Origin: SIG603 sp964369415
GTDB taxonomy: Bacteria; Bacillota; Clostridia; Oscillospirales; Acutalibacteraceae
Direction: 5' to 3'
Assembly (NCBI GenBank): GCA_964369415.1
Contig: CAYJFP010000023.1
Span: 1 to 31,885, forward strand
Length of the DNA: 31,885 nt
The notes beneath the pieces are model-generated. The model did no database searches. It had not been told where the DNA came from and was given only the letters and a program-made list of their open reading frames with translations. The position numbers were made by a program, and so were the translations under genes. Shown piece by piece: positions 1 to 6,388 of the stretch (its first letter is position 1; each line of letters opens with the position of its first letter).

Positions 1-330
1 TTCAGCGAATTTAGATGCATGTTCTGCCTCTTCAAAAGCCGCTTTTTCCCAGTAAAGACCGATTTCAGGATAGCCTTCTCTAAAAGCTACTCTTGACATT
101 GCAAGATACATTCCAACCTCGGTGCATTCACCGTTAAAGTTAGCTCTTAAATCTTCCATAATGTCCTCAGATGCACCTTGTGCTACGCCTACAACGTGCT
201 CTGCTGCCCAAGCCATTTCAGAACCTTGCTCTGTGAATTTTTCAGCTGGAACATTACATTGTGGACATTTTTCAGGAGCAGCATCTCCTGTGTGAACATA
301 ACCGCAAACTGTACATACAAATTTTTTCAT
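1..330 (-). CDS. Reverse rubrerythrin (rubredoxin-first peroxidase), 3' part outside window
   Basis: Partial gene: 110 codons are visible from the ATG at 330 and the reading frame runs off the left edge. The protein begins MKKFVCTVCGYVHTGD and then has CPQC, so a rubredoxin-type FeS(Cys)4 site (two CxxC pairs) lies at the N-terminus, in residues 1-35. It is followed by the start of a ferritin-like di-iron helical bundle with the motifs FNGECTEVGMY and WEKAAFEEAEHASKFAE, which supply the Glu and His ligands. Rubredoxin in front of the di-iron domain is the order of the reverse rubrerythrins of clostridia, which act as cytoplasmic NADH-linked peroxidases with a rubredoxin reductase. The SD AGGAG stands about 10 nt before the ATG. 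The gene lies 42 nt downstream of perR on the same strand with no terminator between, so the two are probably co-transcribed in a peroxide-response operon. Confidence 0.9.
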   Translation of the reverse strand, partial: MKKFVCTVCGYVHTGDAAPEKCPQCNVPAEKFTEQGSEMAWAAEHVVGVAQGASEDIMEDLRANFNGECTEVGMYLAMSRVAFREGYPEIGLYWEKAAFEEAEHASKFAE

Positions 331-372
331 AATAATAAACTCCTTTTTACTTTTAAATATCTAAAATTAAAA

Positions 373-768
373 TTAATTAATTTTATTGCAATTTTTACAT
401 AGGCCTTTGAGCATAACTTCCTCTTCTTCAATTAGAAAACCGTTTTCTCTTGAAATCATCTGAAAATAATTTGCATCGAAAAGTGGTTTTTCTACATCCA
501 ATACCATGCCACACTCTTTGCAAACAAAGTGGCTGTGAGGACTCATGTCAGCGTCAAAATGCTCTTGTCCGTTTATTACTCCTACACTCTTGGCTTTTTT
601 TTGAGCACAAAATATTTTAATGTTTCGGTAAACTGTACCGAGGCTTAAATCTGTATATTCAGGCTTAAGTTTTGTATATACCCACTCCGCTGTAGGATGT
701 ACAGTGGTTGAGGTGAGCGTATCCAAAATCGCCATTCTTTTTTTGCTGAAATTTTCTCTTGAAGCCAT
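373..768 (-). CDS. perR: PerR-type Fur-family peroxide regulator
   Basis: Metal-dependent winged-helix repressor of 131 residues. I place the start at ATG 768 (MASRENFSKKRM), which has AAAGG 8 nt upstream; the longer frame to 813 has no SD. Two CxxC pairs (C83/C86 and C124/C127) form the structural zinc site. The regulatory metal ligands of PerR appear to be conserved: His24, Asp72, His78, His80 and Asp91, matching B. subtilis His37, Asp85, His91, His93 and Asp104. Asp rather than Glu at the last position favours PerR over Fur. The next gene is a reverse rubrerythrin, a classic PerR target in clostridia, which supports the assignment. I found no clear PerR box in the gene's own promoter, so autoregulation is not shown. 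Confidence 0.88.
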   Translation of the reverse strand: MASRENFSKKRMAILDTLTSTTVHPTAEWVYTKLKPEYTDLSLGTVYRNIKIFCAQKKAKSVGVINGQEHFDADMSPHSHFVCKECGMVLDVEKPLFDANYFQMISRENGFLIEEEEVMLKGLCKNCNKIN

Positions 769-842
769 AGTTAATACCTTTTTCATTAAAATATTTGCCG
801 TGTAATAATACAAAACAGCATTAAGTTTTTGCCTATGAACGT

Positions 843-871
843 ATTATAGCACATAGATTTAGATTTGTAAA
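843..871 (-). promoter_or_regulatory. Sigma-A promoter of perR-rubrerythrin
   Basis: On the minus strand, TTTACA (866-871), a 17-nt spacer and TATAAT (843-848), with an extended -10 TGC immediately before it. It lies about 75 nt upstream of the perR start codon. Confidence 0.75.
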
Positions 872-872
872 G

Positions 873-895
873 ATAAAAATAAGAATTATTTTTAT
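873..895 (-). terminator. AT-only hairpin at the end of the RCK operon
   Basis: Perfect 10-bp inverted repeat ATAAAAATAA / TTATTTTTAT with a 3-nt loop, overlapping the stop codon of the upstream RCK gene. It contains no G-C pairs, so as a terminator it would be weak. It also sits next to the perR -35 box. Confidence 0.3.
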
Positions 896-1557
896 TTTTT
901 AGTTTCTGATAAAATTTTTGTAAGTTGTTTTTGGGTTTTTTCATTAGAAACAGAAACAACCTCATCGCCTTTTTGTAGTACGGTTGAACCGTTAGGGATT
1001 ATTAATTCACTATTTCTAACAACTGAAATTACAAGAATCCCAGCTGGGAAACGAATATCTTTTAATGCAACTTTGTCATATTTTGTATTCTCCGGCAAAA
1101 CTATGGTACAAATTGCACCTTTTCCTTGATTTAAACTTGCAAGAAGATGCATACTTGCTAAATCAGCCTCTTGCTCAATTAGTTTAGTTATAATATCCGT
1201 ACTGCTAACAGCATAATCAATGCCAAGTAATCTAAAGGTCTGTAGGTTTCTTGGGTCACTTGATCTTGCGATAACTTTTTTAGCCCTAAAATACTGCTTA
1301 GCAAGTTGTGAAGCGACAATGTTATCCTGATCACTTCCAGTAAGTGCCATGAAACAGTCTGTATCTTTTGTTCCGGCGCTTTCTAATACACTTACAGTGG
1401 TACAGTCGCCAAGAACAATTTCAGCATCAAGCTGATTTGCAAGAATGACACATTTATCCTTAACCTTTTCAATTAAGCTAACTTCATGCCTTTTTTCTAT
1501 CATCGTCCTTGCCAAATTTTTACCGATTTTTCCTCCGCCGGCAATTACAACTCTCAT
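892..1557 (-). CDS. TrkA/KtrA-type RCK domain protein (second of pair)
   Basis: Cytoplasmic regulatory subunit of a potassium uptake system or channel, 221 residues. Residues 1-120 are a Rossmann RCK_N (TrkA-N) fold opening with MRVVIAGGGKIG, the GxGxxG dinucleotide-binding loop, with Glu at the end of beta-2 (SLIEK). Residues about 140-215 form a TrkA-C (RCK_C) domain. The length equals that of KtrA/KtrC proteins. The start ATG 1557 has AGGAG 7 nt upstream. It follows another RCK gene after 16 nt; the two products could pair as heteromers. No TrkH/KtrB membrane subunit is encoded in the window, so the partner channel must lie elsewhere. Confidence 0.85.
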   Translation of the reverse strand: MRVVIAGGGKIGKNLARTMIEKRHEVSLIEKVKDKCVILANQLDAEIVLGDCTTVSVLESAGTKDTDCFMALTGSDQDNIVASQLAKQYFRAKKVIARSSDPRNLQTFRLLGIDYAVSSTDIITKLIEQEADLASMHLLASLNQGKGAICTIVLPENTKYDKVALKDIRFPAGILVISVVRNSELIIPNGSTVLQKGDEVVSVSNEKTQKQLTKILSETKK

Positions 1558-1573
1558 AATAGACTCCTATTCA

Positions 1574-2197
1574 TCAATCAATTTTTTTTGCAAAAACAAG
1601 TTTGTCATTGGCTTCTATTCTCGGTGACTGAAAAGGAAAATTAAGTTCAAATGAACCATTTTCTCTAATTAGCCCAAAAACAGCCTCGTTTTCATCACCT
1701 AAAACGTCATTGAGTCTCTTTCCGACATACCTTTTTTCACAAGAAATAATGTTAAAATTAATGAAATTAGAGCCGAAAGAAACATTCTTATTTTTATATG
1801 GAGAGGTGACAGCAGAAATAATATTTTGACATGTTATATTAGTAGGACAAATTGTCTGCAGTCCAAAGCTTTCAAAAATATGCTCTCTATATGGATCTGT
1901 AATTCTAGACAAAACAGTTTCTATATTAAAAACTCTTTTTGCAATTTGTCCAACTGTAATATTTAAATTATCATCAGATGTTGTTACGATAACAGCATCA
2001 CAATTTTCGATTCCGGCATCTCTTAGATTATTTATGTCCATGGGAAACTGAATAAAGGTAGCTCCTCTAAATTTAGGGTCTAAAAGTGCCAACTTCTCTT
2101 CGTGTTCTTCAATAACGGCAACCTCATGTCCGTTTCTGTCGAGGTCTTCTGCGACTAGACGCCCTAAATGACCGCTACCGACTACAAGAATATTCAT
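1574..2197 (-). CDS. TrkA/KtrA-type RCK domain protein (first of pair)
   Basis: 207 residues, with the same architecture as its downstream neighbour but divergent. The N-terminus MNILVVGSGHLG carries the nucleotide-binding GxGxxG, with an acidic end of beta-2 (AVIEEHEEK); the TrkA-C domain covers about residues 135-205 and ends in a typical DKLVFAKK strand. In this family NAD(H) or ATP/ADP binding gates a potassium-transporting membrane partner. The SD GGGAG lies 9 nt before ATG 2197. The gene begins 17 nt after the stop I propose for the lipoprotein gene, so lipoprotein and both RCK genes form one operon. That linkage to a secreted SH3 protein is unusual for potassium regulators. Confidence 0.85.
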   Translation of the reverse strand: MNILVVGSGHLGRLVAEDLDRNGHEVAVIEEHEEKLALLDPKFRGATFIQFPMDINNLRDAGIENCDAVIVTTSDDNLNITVGQIAKRVFNIETVLSRITDPYREHIFESFGLQTICPTNITCQNIISAVTSPYKNKNVSFGSNFINFNIISCEKRYVGKRLNDVLGDENEAVFGLIRENGSFELNFPFQSPRIEANDKLVFAKKID

Positions 2198-2214
2198 AAT
2201 TTATATCTCCCTTA

Positions 2215-2870
2215 TTATGCTTCGCCGTCTTCAGCGTTGGTAGTATCAGCCGCCGCATCCGCTTCTGATGTATCACTAGTTTCAGATGATTCTGATGTAT
2301 CANNNNNNNNNNNNNNNNNNNNNNNNNNNNNNNNNNNNNNNNNNNNNNNNNNNNNNNNNNNNNNNNNNNNNNNNNNNNNNNNNNNNNNNNNNNNNNNNNN
2401 NNTTCTGATGTATCACTAGTTTCAGATGATTCTGATGTATCAGGAGCAGTAGTGTCTGCGGGTGCATCGGTTGAAGCAGATACGTTGCCAGATATAAGAT
2501 CTCTTGCTTCTTCTGCAGAATAGCGCTCTCTTAAGCTGAATTGTGACGAGATATAAGCCTCTTTATCATCATAAATTATCTTGTTCCATTCTTCACCTTG
2601 TTCTACAAGTAAAAAATATTGATTAATGCTGGCTTGTCCCAATACAATTCCACTAGAAGAAGCGGCATCTCTAATGTTTACTCCATCAGCAGTGCTTTTT
2701 ACCACGTCTAAGTCAACGTCTCTTTCGGCTGAAACCGAGCTTGGTTCAGGCGTTGGTGTACCAGTCACGGTAATTCCGTGGCTTGAAGTGGTTTCTTCTG
2801 ATTCTTGGGAGCAAGCGGTTAAAATGCTAAATAAGCATAATATTGAAACTATTAAAGATAGTTTTTTCAA
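2215..2870 (-). CDS. SH3b-domain lipoprotein with Ser/Thr/Asp/Glu repeat linker, interrupted by assembly gap
   Basis: Secreted lipoprotein. The N-terminus MKKLSLIV, a hydrophobic stretch and the lipobox ILTAC give a cleavage and lipidation site at about Cys20. A Ser/Thr/Pro/Glu-rich spacer is followed by one bacterial SH3 domain (from about DGVNIRDAASSSG to EAYISSQFS), expected to bind cell wall. The C-terminus is a tandem 9-residue repeat, ESSETSDTS. I choose TTG 2868-2870 as start because AGAGGG stands 8 nt upstream; the GTG at 2877 would overlap that site. The 100-N gap (2303-2402) shifts the apparent frame: the sequence left of the gap ends correctly in EADAAADTTNAEDGEA and stop at 2215-2217 when read in the repeat's own frame. 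The true length is unknown. The function of the domain is inferred. Confidence 0.75.
2263..2302 (-). repeat. 27-bp coding tandem repeat, left flank of gap
   Basis: One full 27-bp unit (2264-2290) plus 12 bp of the next. Read on the minus strand it encodes ESSETSDTS. This 40-nt stretch is identical to the 40 nt on the other side of the gap at 2403-2442. Confidence 0.85.
2303..2402. other. Assembly gap of exactly 100 N inside a repeat
   Basis: A run of exactly 100 N, the conventional placeholder for a gap of unknown size. Both edges carry the same 40-nt repeat sequence in the same codon phase, so the gap most likely hides further 27-bp units, or none if the contig ends overlap. Confidence 0.95.
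2403..2442 (-). repeat. 27-bp coding tandem repeat, right flank of gap
   Basis: Second copy of the 40-nt block (full unit 2404-2430 plus 12 bp), identical base for base to 2263-2302. It encodes the same acidic Ser/Thr-rich motif of the lipoprotein. Confidence 0.85.
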
Positions 2871-2903
2871 ATATAACACCCTCTTTTTTATTATTCTTAT
2901 TTT

Positions 2904-2931
2904 ATTTTACCACAAAATTTGTTTTTTTCAA
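2904..2931 (-). promoter_or_regulatory. Candidate promoter of lipoprotein-RCK operon
   Basis: Minus strand TTGAAA (2926-2931), 16-nt spacer, TAAAAT (2904-2909) with TGG in front as an extended -10. It lies about 35 nt upstream of the proposed TTG start. Confidence 0.5.
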
Positions 2932-3036
2932 TCATTTTTTGTCAGAATATATGAATAAAGAGCAAATAAATATTAATAAATAATTAAATTTGTTAATATT
3001 AATAAATTTAACGTAGAAAAGCTTTACTAAAAGGAC

Positions 3037-3066
3037 TTACACCCATATTTTTTTTTATCATAAAAT
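3037..3066 (+). promoter_or_regulatory. Candidate promoter of MecA-C-like gene
   Basis: TTACAC (3037-3042), 18-nt spacer and TAAAAT (3061-3066), ending shortly before a strong AAAGGAGG at about 3083-3090. An alternative pair, TTTACT (3023) and TATTTT (3046), overlaps it. The leader would be very short. Confidence 0.35.
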
Positions 3067-3097
3067 AATAATATAAAAAAGAAAAGGAGGGGTGAAT

Positions 3098-3373
3098 TTG
3101 AGAATAGTATCCCCAATTCAGCCCCTCATATTTTCATTTAAGAATATTGATTTAATGCTAGACGGACTAAAGTTTCTAAAAAATGAAACTTTGTCAGTGT
3201 CACTTTACAAAAACACATACTATATAAGTGTTTTCTGTAGATTTAAAACCAGAACATATATACTTAAAATCTTAGAAGAATTTGGTAAATATGTAGGCCT
3301 TGGGATAGTGCTTGATGCATTCATAGCAGAACACGGCATAAGCATTTTAAGTAAAAAGCTAATTAACTCTTGA
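3098..3373 (+). CDS. Stand-alone MecA C-terminal-domain-like protein (possible ClpC adaptor)
   Basis: 91 residues from TTG 3098, which sits 7 nt after a strong AGGAGG; the upstream GTG at 3092 nearly touches that SD and is less likely. The pattern matches the C-terminal domain of MecA, the part that binds ClpC: a PLIFSFKNIDLMLDGLKFL strand-helix segment (residues about 8-26), SLYKNTYYISV (MecA has SLY..YYL), ILEEFGKY (MecA LSEYG) and IAEHGISIL (MecA EEHGK.I). Normal MecA is about 220 residues with an N-terminal substrate-recognition domain; that half is absent, and there is no room for it upstream. It may be an adaptor with another targeting mode, or a competitor of MecA. The 3' end overlaps the convergent DUF1874-like gene by 15 bp. 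The assignment rests on remembered family pattern, not a search. Confidence 0.5.
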   Translation: MRIVSPIQPLIFSFKNIDLMLDGLKFLKNETLSVSLYKNTYYISVFCRFKTRTYILKILEEFGKYVGLGIVLDAFIAEHGISILSKKLINS

Positions 3374-3733
3374 GATATATTGGCAAGAAATATAAACATT
3401 TTGAACTTTTTTTGCCTCTGTGTCTAATGGTGTGTGCGTAATAGGCTGTGTTTCAGAAGGTGTGATGTAAAGTTTAAAAGCAATAGCATCTTGACCAGGT
3501 CTCATGTTTGCAACTTTTTTATAGGCGATGTCTTTATCCTTTATGGACAAGTAGTTTTCAATGAACTGCTCAAAATTTTCATTTGAGAATGTACGAAGAA
3601 TCAGTGATGAATCATACATTTCGATGATAGCTTTAGCCTCGTCAAAACTTAGCATGCTGATTTTAAATTCGCCCTCGTTAATAACGGTGCTCATTGTGTT
3701 GTTGTCTAAAAGTAGTAAAGGTAATTTTGACAT
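3359..3733 (-). CDS. DUF1874-like (YddF / STIV B116 type) small protein
   Basis: 124 residues, start ATG 3733 with AAAGGAG about 9 nt upstream. The layout recalls DUF1874: an N-terminal hydrophobic strand followed by Asn (LPLLLLDNNTM), GEFKISMLSFDEAKAII, a helix (ENFEQFIENYL), then the signature strand MRPGQDAIAFKLYI (family pattern: GD.A..F.L). The family includes YddF of mobile elements and the ring nuclease AcrIII-1/Crn2, which cleaves cyclic tetra-adenylate using a His in an IGH.ST motif. Here that place reads LRTFSNENF and has no His, so nuclease activity is not expected. It lies 33 nt downstream of the EF-G paralogue, probably in the same operon. The family call is tentative. Confidence 0.45.
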   Translation of the reverse strand: MSKLPLLLLDNNTMSTVINEGEFKISMLSFDEAKAIIEMYDSSLILRTFSNENFEQFIENYLSIKDKDIAYKKVANMRPGQDAIAFKLYITPSETQPITHTPLDTEAKKVQNVYISCQYISRVN

Positions 3734-3766
3734 GATACTGCTCCTTTCAAGAAAAAAAGTTATAAA

Positions 3767-5836
3767 TTATTCTTCATTTTTATGTTTTGATTCTTCGATT
3801 ACTTTTTCGGCCACATTATGTGGTGCTTGCTCATATCTTACAAACTCAAAAGTATAGCTTCCTCTTCCGTGTGTCACCTGTCTCATATATGTGCTAAAAT
3901 CATACATTTCAGATACAGGAACTTCAGCTTCAACAACTTGAGTGCCATTTTCCTGAGAATCCATTCCAAGTACTCTGCCTCTTCTTTTATTAACTTCACC
4001 CATAATATCGCCCATGTTGCTGTCTGGTACAAAGGCTTTAAGCGTTCCGATAGGCTCTAATAAAACAGGGGCAGCGGTTGGAAGTCCGTTTCTATACGCT
4101 ATTGAAGCAGCCATTTTAAACGACATTTCAGACGAGTCAACTGGATGGTACGAGCCGTCATAAAGCATTGCAGAAAGCCCAACAACGGGGTATCCGGCAA
4201 GAGGACCTTTTGATATGGAATCACGAAGACCTTTTTCAACAGCTGGGAAGAAGCCTTTAGGAACTGCACCTCCGACAACTTTTTCAGAAAAGACGAGACC
4301 TTCTTCATTGCAAGGTGAGAATTCAATCCAAACATCGCCGAATTGGCCGTGGCCGCCAGTTTGTTTTTTGTGTCTTCCTTGAACTTGAACTTTCTTAGTG
4401 ATTGTTTCTCTATATGCTACTTTTGGTTGAATTAATTGGACTTCTACTCCAAATTTTGCCTTAAGCCTTGAAATTATAACATCTAAGTGTTGTTCGCCAA
4501 GTCCGCTTAAAATCATTTGATGTGTTTCATGATTTGTGTAGAATGTGATAGTTGGGTCTTCTTCACAAAGTCTTAAAATTCCCTGTGCAATTTTGTCCTC
4601 GTCACCTTTGTTCTTTGGAAGTACTGCCATAGATAAAGTAGGAGTAGGATAATCGACAGTTGAAAGTGTAACCTTTCTAAGTGGACTACAAAGAGTATCG
4701 CCTGTATTTACCGCAGAAAGTTTAGGAATAGCACCTATGTCACCAGCGGGAATGTATTTAACATCCGACTGCTTCTTACCACAAACCATGAGTGATTTTC
4801 CAATTTTTTCACTTTCACCAGTTCTCATGTTTAAAATGTTGCTGTCAGGGCCTAGTTTACCAGAGATAACTTTAACATATGAAAGTTTTCCGATAAATGG
4901 GTCGGCAACGGTTTTAAAGACTAGAGCACAAGTGGCTGCGTCTTCATTTACACTTATTTCTACATCGTTTCCGTCGATGTCTTTTGCAATTTCAGCAGAT
5001 TTTTCCTCTGCCGATGGTGCAAGCCAGCAAAGGCCGTCCATGAATTGCTCCATGCCTCTCATCAGCATGGCATCACCGCAAAATACAGGGATAATAGTTC
5101 CAGTTTTTACACCCCTACTAATTCCAACGATGATTTCTTCGGGAGTAAATTCTTCACCCGAAAAATATTTTTCAAATAAAGCTTCGTCCGTTTCGGCGAC
5201 CGCTTCGTAAATAGCAGTTCTTAATCCTTCAAGCCTTGCTCCCATATCAGGCATGGGAATCGGCACGGGCTTTCCGTCCTTATAGTCATAAGCTTTATAC
5301 TCTAGCATGTTTATGTATTTGTCGGCGTTACCATTTTCAAAATATGGGACAACCACCGGACAAACAGATGGTCCGAATTCTCGTTTCAAGTCTTCAAATA
5401 CTGCATAGAAATCCGAGCCTTCATCACAAAGACCATTTACAAAAATAATTTTTGAAGCATCCCTTTTAGATGCCGCTTGCATTGCCTTCTCTGTTCCTAC
5501 TAAAACTCCGCCCTTTCCGGAGATTACAACAAGTGCAGTGTCACAGGCTCTTACAGCCTCACACGATGCACCCTCAAAGTCAAATAGACCTGGTGAGTCG
5601 ATGATGTTAACTTTTTTATTCTTCCACTCAAACGGTGCTACAGCCGCGCTGACTGAAGTTTGTCGCTTGATTTCCTCCTGATCATAGTCACAAACGGTAT
5701 TACCGTCTCCTATCTTTCCCCTTCTATCGGATACTCCGGCAAGATATAGCATTGCCTCACAAAGTGAAGTCTTACCGGAGCCGCCGTGGCCCAACACGGA
5801 AAGATTGATGATGTTTTTTGCTGAATACTGATTCAT
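3767..5836 (-). CDS. EF-G-like translational GTPase paralogue
   Basis: 689 residues from ATG 5836 (MNQYSAKNI), with AAAGGAG 7 nt upstream; the extra N-terminal codons to 5899 have no SD. It has the EF-G/FusA domain series: a GTPase domain (residues about 8-270), beta-barrel domain II, and domains III-V (GLGEQHLDVII, and the domain IV region GRHKKQTGGHGQFGDV). The G motifs are altered from true EF-G: P-loop GHGGSGKT (16-23), G2 RQTS, G3 DSPG in place of DTPG, and G4 NGLCD in place of NKMD (134-138). This places it with the EF-G-related proteins (EF-G-2 or EF-G-like group), whose role is not settled, rather than with the housekeeping translocase. It is followed by the DUF1874-like gene. Confidence 0.85.
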   Translation of the reverse strand: MNQYSAKNIINLSVLGHGGSGKTSLCEAMLYLAGVSDRRGKIGDGNTVCDYDQEEIKRQTSVSAAVAPFEWKNKKVNIIDSPGLFDFEGASCEAVRACDTALVVISGKGGVLVGTEKAMQAASKRDASKIIFVNGLCDEGSDFYAVFEDLKREFGPSVCPVVVPYFENGNADKYINMLEYKAYDYKDGKPVPIPMPDMGARLEGLRTAIYEAVAETDEALFEKYFSGEEFTPEEIIVGISRGVKTGTIIPVFCGDAMLMRGMEQFMDGLCWLAPSAEEKSAEIAKDIDGNDVEISVNEDAATCALVFKTVADPFIGKLSYVKVISGKLGPDSNILNMRTGESEKIGKSLMVCGKKQSDVKYIPAGDIGAIPKLSAVNTGDTLCSPLRKVTLSTVDYPTPTLSMAVLPKNKGDEDKIAQGILRLCEEDPTITFYTNHETHQMILSGLGEQHLDVIISRLKAKFGVEVQLIQPKVAYRETITKKVQVQGRHKKQTGGHGQFGDVWIEFSPCNEEGLVFSEKVVGGAVPKGFFPAVEKGLRDSISKGPLAGYPVVGLSAMLYDGSYHPVDSSEMSFKMAASIAYRNGLPTAAPVLLEPIGTLKAFVPDSNMGDIMGEVNKRRGRVLGMDSQENGTQVVEAEVPVSEMYDFSTYMRQVTHGRGSYTFEFVRYEQAPHNVAEKVIEESKHKNEE

Positions 5837-5923
5837 ACGCTTACTCCTTTCAAAGTTGATAATAAGCTTATACGATAAGAAAATTAGCAATAAATACAAA
5901 TTTTGGTATCGTTATTAACTACT

Positions 5924-5952
5924 ATAATACATCAAACAATTCAAAATTACAA
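5924..5952 (-). promoter_or_regulatory. Promoter of EF-G-like operon
   Basis: Minus strand TTGTAA (5947-5952), 17-nt spacer, TATTAT (5924-5929), about 90 nt upstream of the start codon at 5836. Confidence 0.6.
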
Positions 5953-6062
5953 TAGCTTAGATTATTCTTATAAGATTAATAGATTTTGCGGTAAAATATT
6001 TGTGTGAAATGCCTAAATGATTTGCAATATTAGATAATAGAATAAAAAGTATTTATTTGATG

Positions 6063-6091
6063 TTGTGAAAATAGTAAAAATATATTATAAT
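6063..6091 (+). promoter_or_regulatory. Promoter of small membrane protein / AEC operon
   Basis: TTGTGA (6063-6068), 17-nt spacer, perfect TATAAT (6086-6091). Its position rules out the GTG at 6065 as a start codon, because that codon would lie within the -35 box. Confidence 0.65.
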
Positions 6092-6133
6092 TTATTTCGT
6101 GAAAAATTAATCGAAAAAAGGCAGGTAGAGAAA

Positions 6134-6388
6134 TTGAATTATGTTTACGGTATAATCTGGCTGATAATAGCTGGTTTACTATTTTTTAAATTTACAAAAG
6201 AGAATAAAATATTTTATGTGGCGGCTTTGTTTTTTACAATTATGGGAATTTGGTGGATAGCCGATGCGATTTTTGTAGATGCCAATATGTTTGAAGGGGC
6301 ATGGGGAATAGCCTTAAGGGTAATAGGCGGATTTGTTCTGGTAGTCTTTGTTGGTTTTTATTATAAAAGGTATAGGAACAAAGGCTGA
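6134..6388 (+). CDS. Small three-helix membrane protein, unknown function
   Basis: 84 residues from TTG 6134, in frame with a GTG at 6065 that falls inside the promoter. A weak SD (AGGT) stands 7 nt upstream. Three hydrophobic segments are visible: YVYGIIWLIIAGLLFFKF (residues about 3-20), IFYVAALFFTIMGIWWIADAIF (about 26-47) and ALRVIGGFVLVVFVGFYY (about 58-77), with a basic C-terminus KRYRNKG that should face the cytoplasm. I do not recognise the family. The stop codon overlaps the ATG of the transporter gene (TGATG), so the two are translationally coupled and may work together. Confidence 0.7.
   Translation: MNYVYGIIWLIIAGLLFFKFTKENKIFYVAALFFTIMGIWWIADAIFVDANMFEGAWGIALRVIGGFVLVVFVGFYYKRYRNKG

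Noticed and set aside
331..372. PerR box or separate promoter in front of the rubrerythrin gene
   Set aside because: The 42-nt gap holds only AT-rich sequence and an SD; no clear TTATAAT-type palindrome is seen.
2168..2419. Plus-strand reading frame through the N gap
   Set aside because: It is only open because of the N run and lies opposite the lipoprotein gene; no SD or family match.
6065..6133. N-terminal extension of the small membrane protein from GTG 6065
   Set aside because: The codon sits inside a good -35 box and has no SD; the TTG at 6134 fits better.
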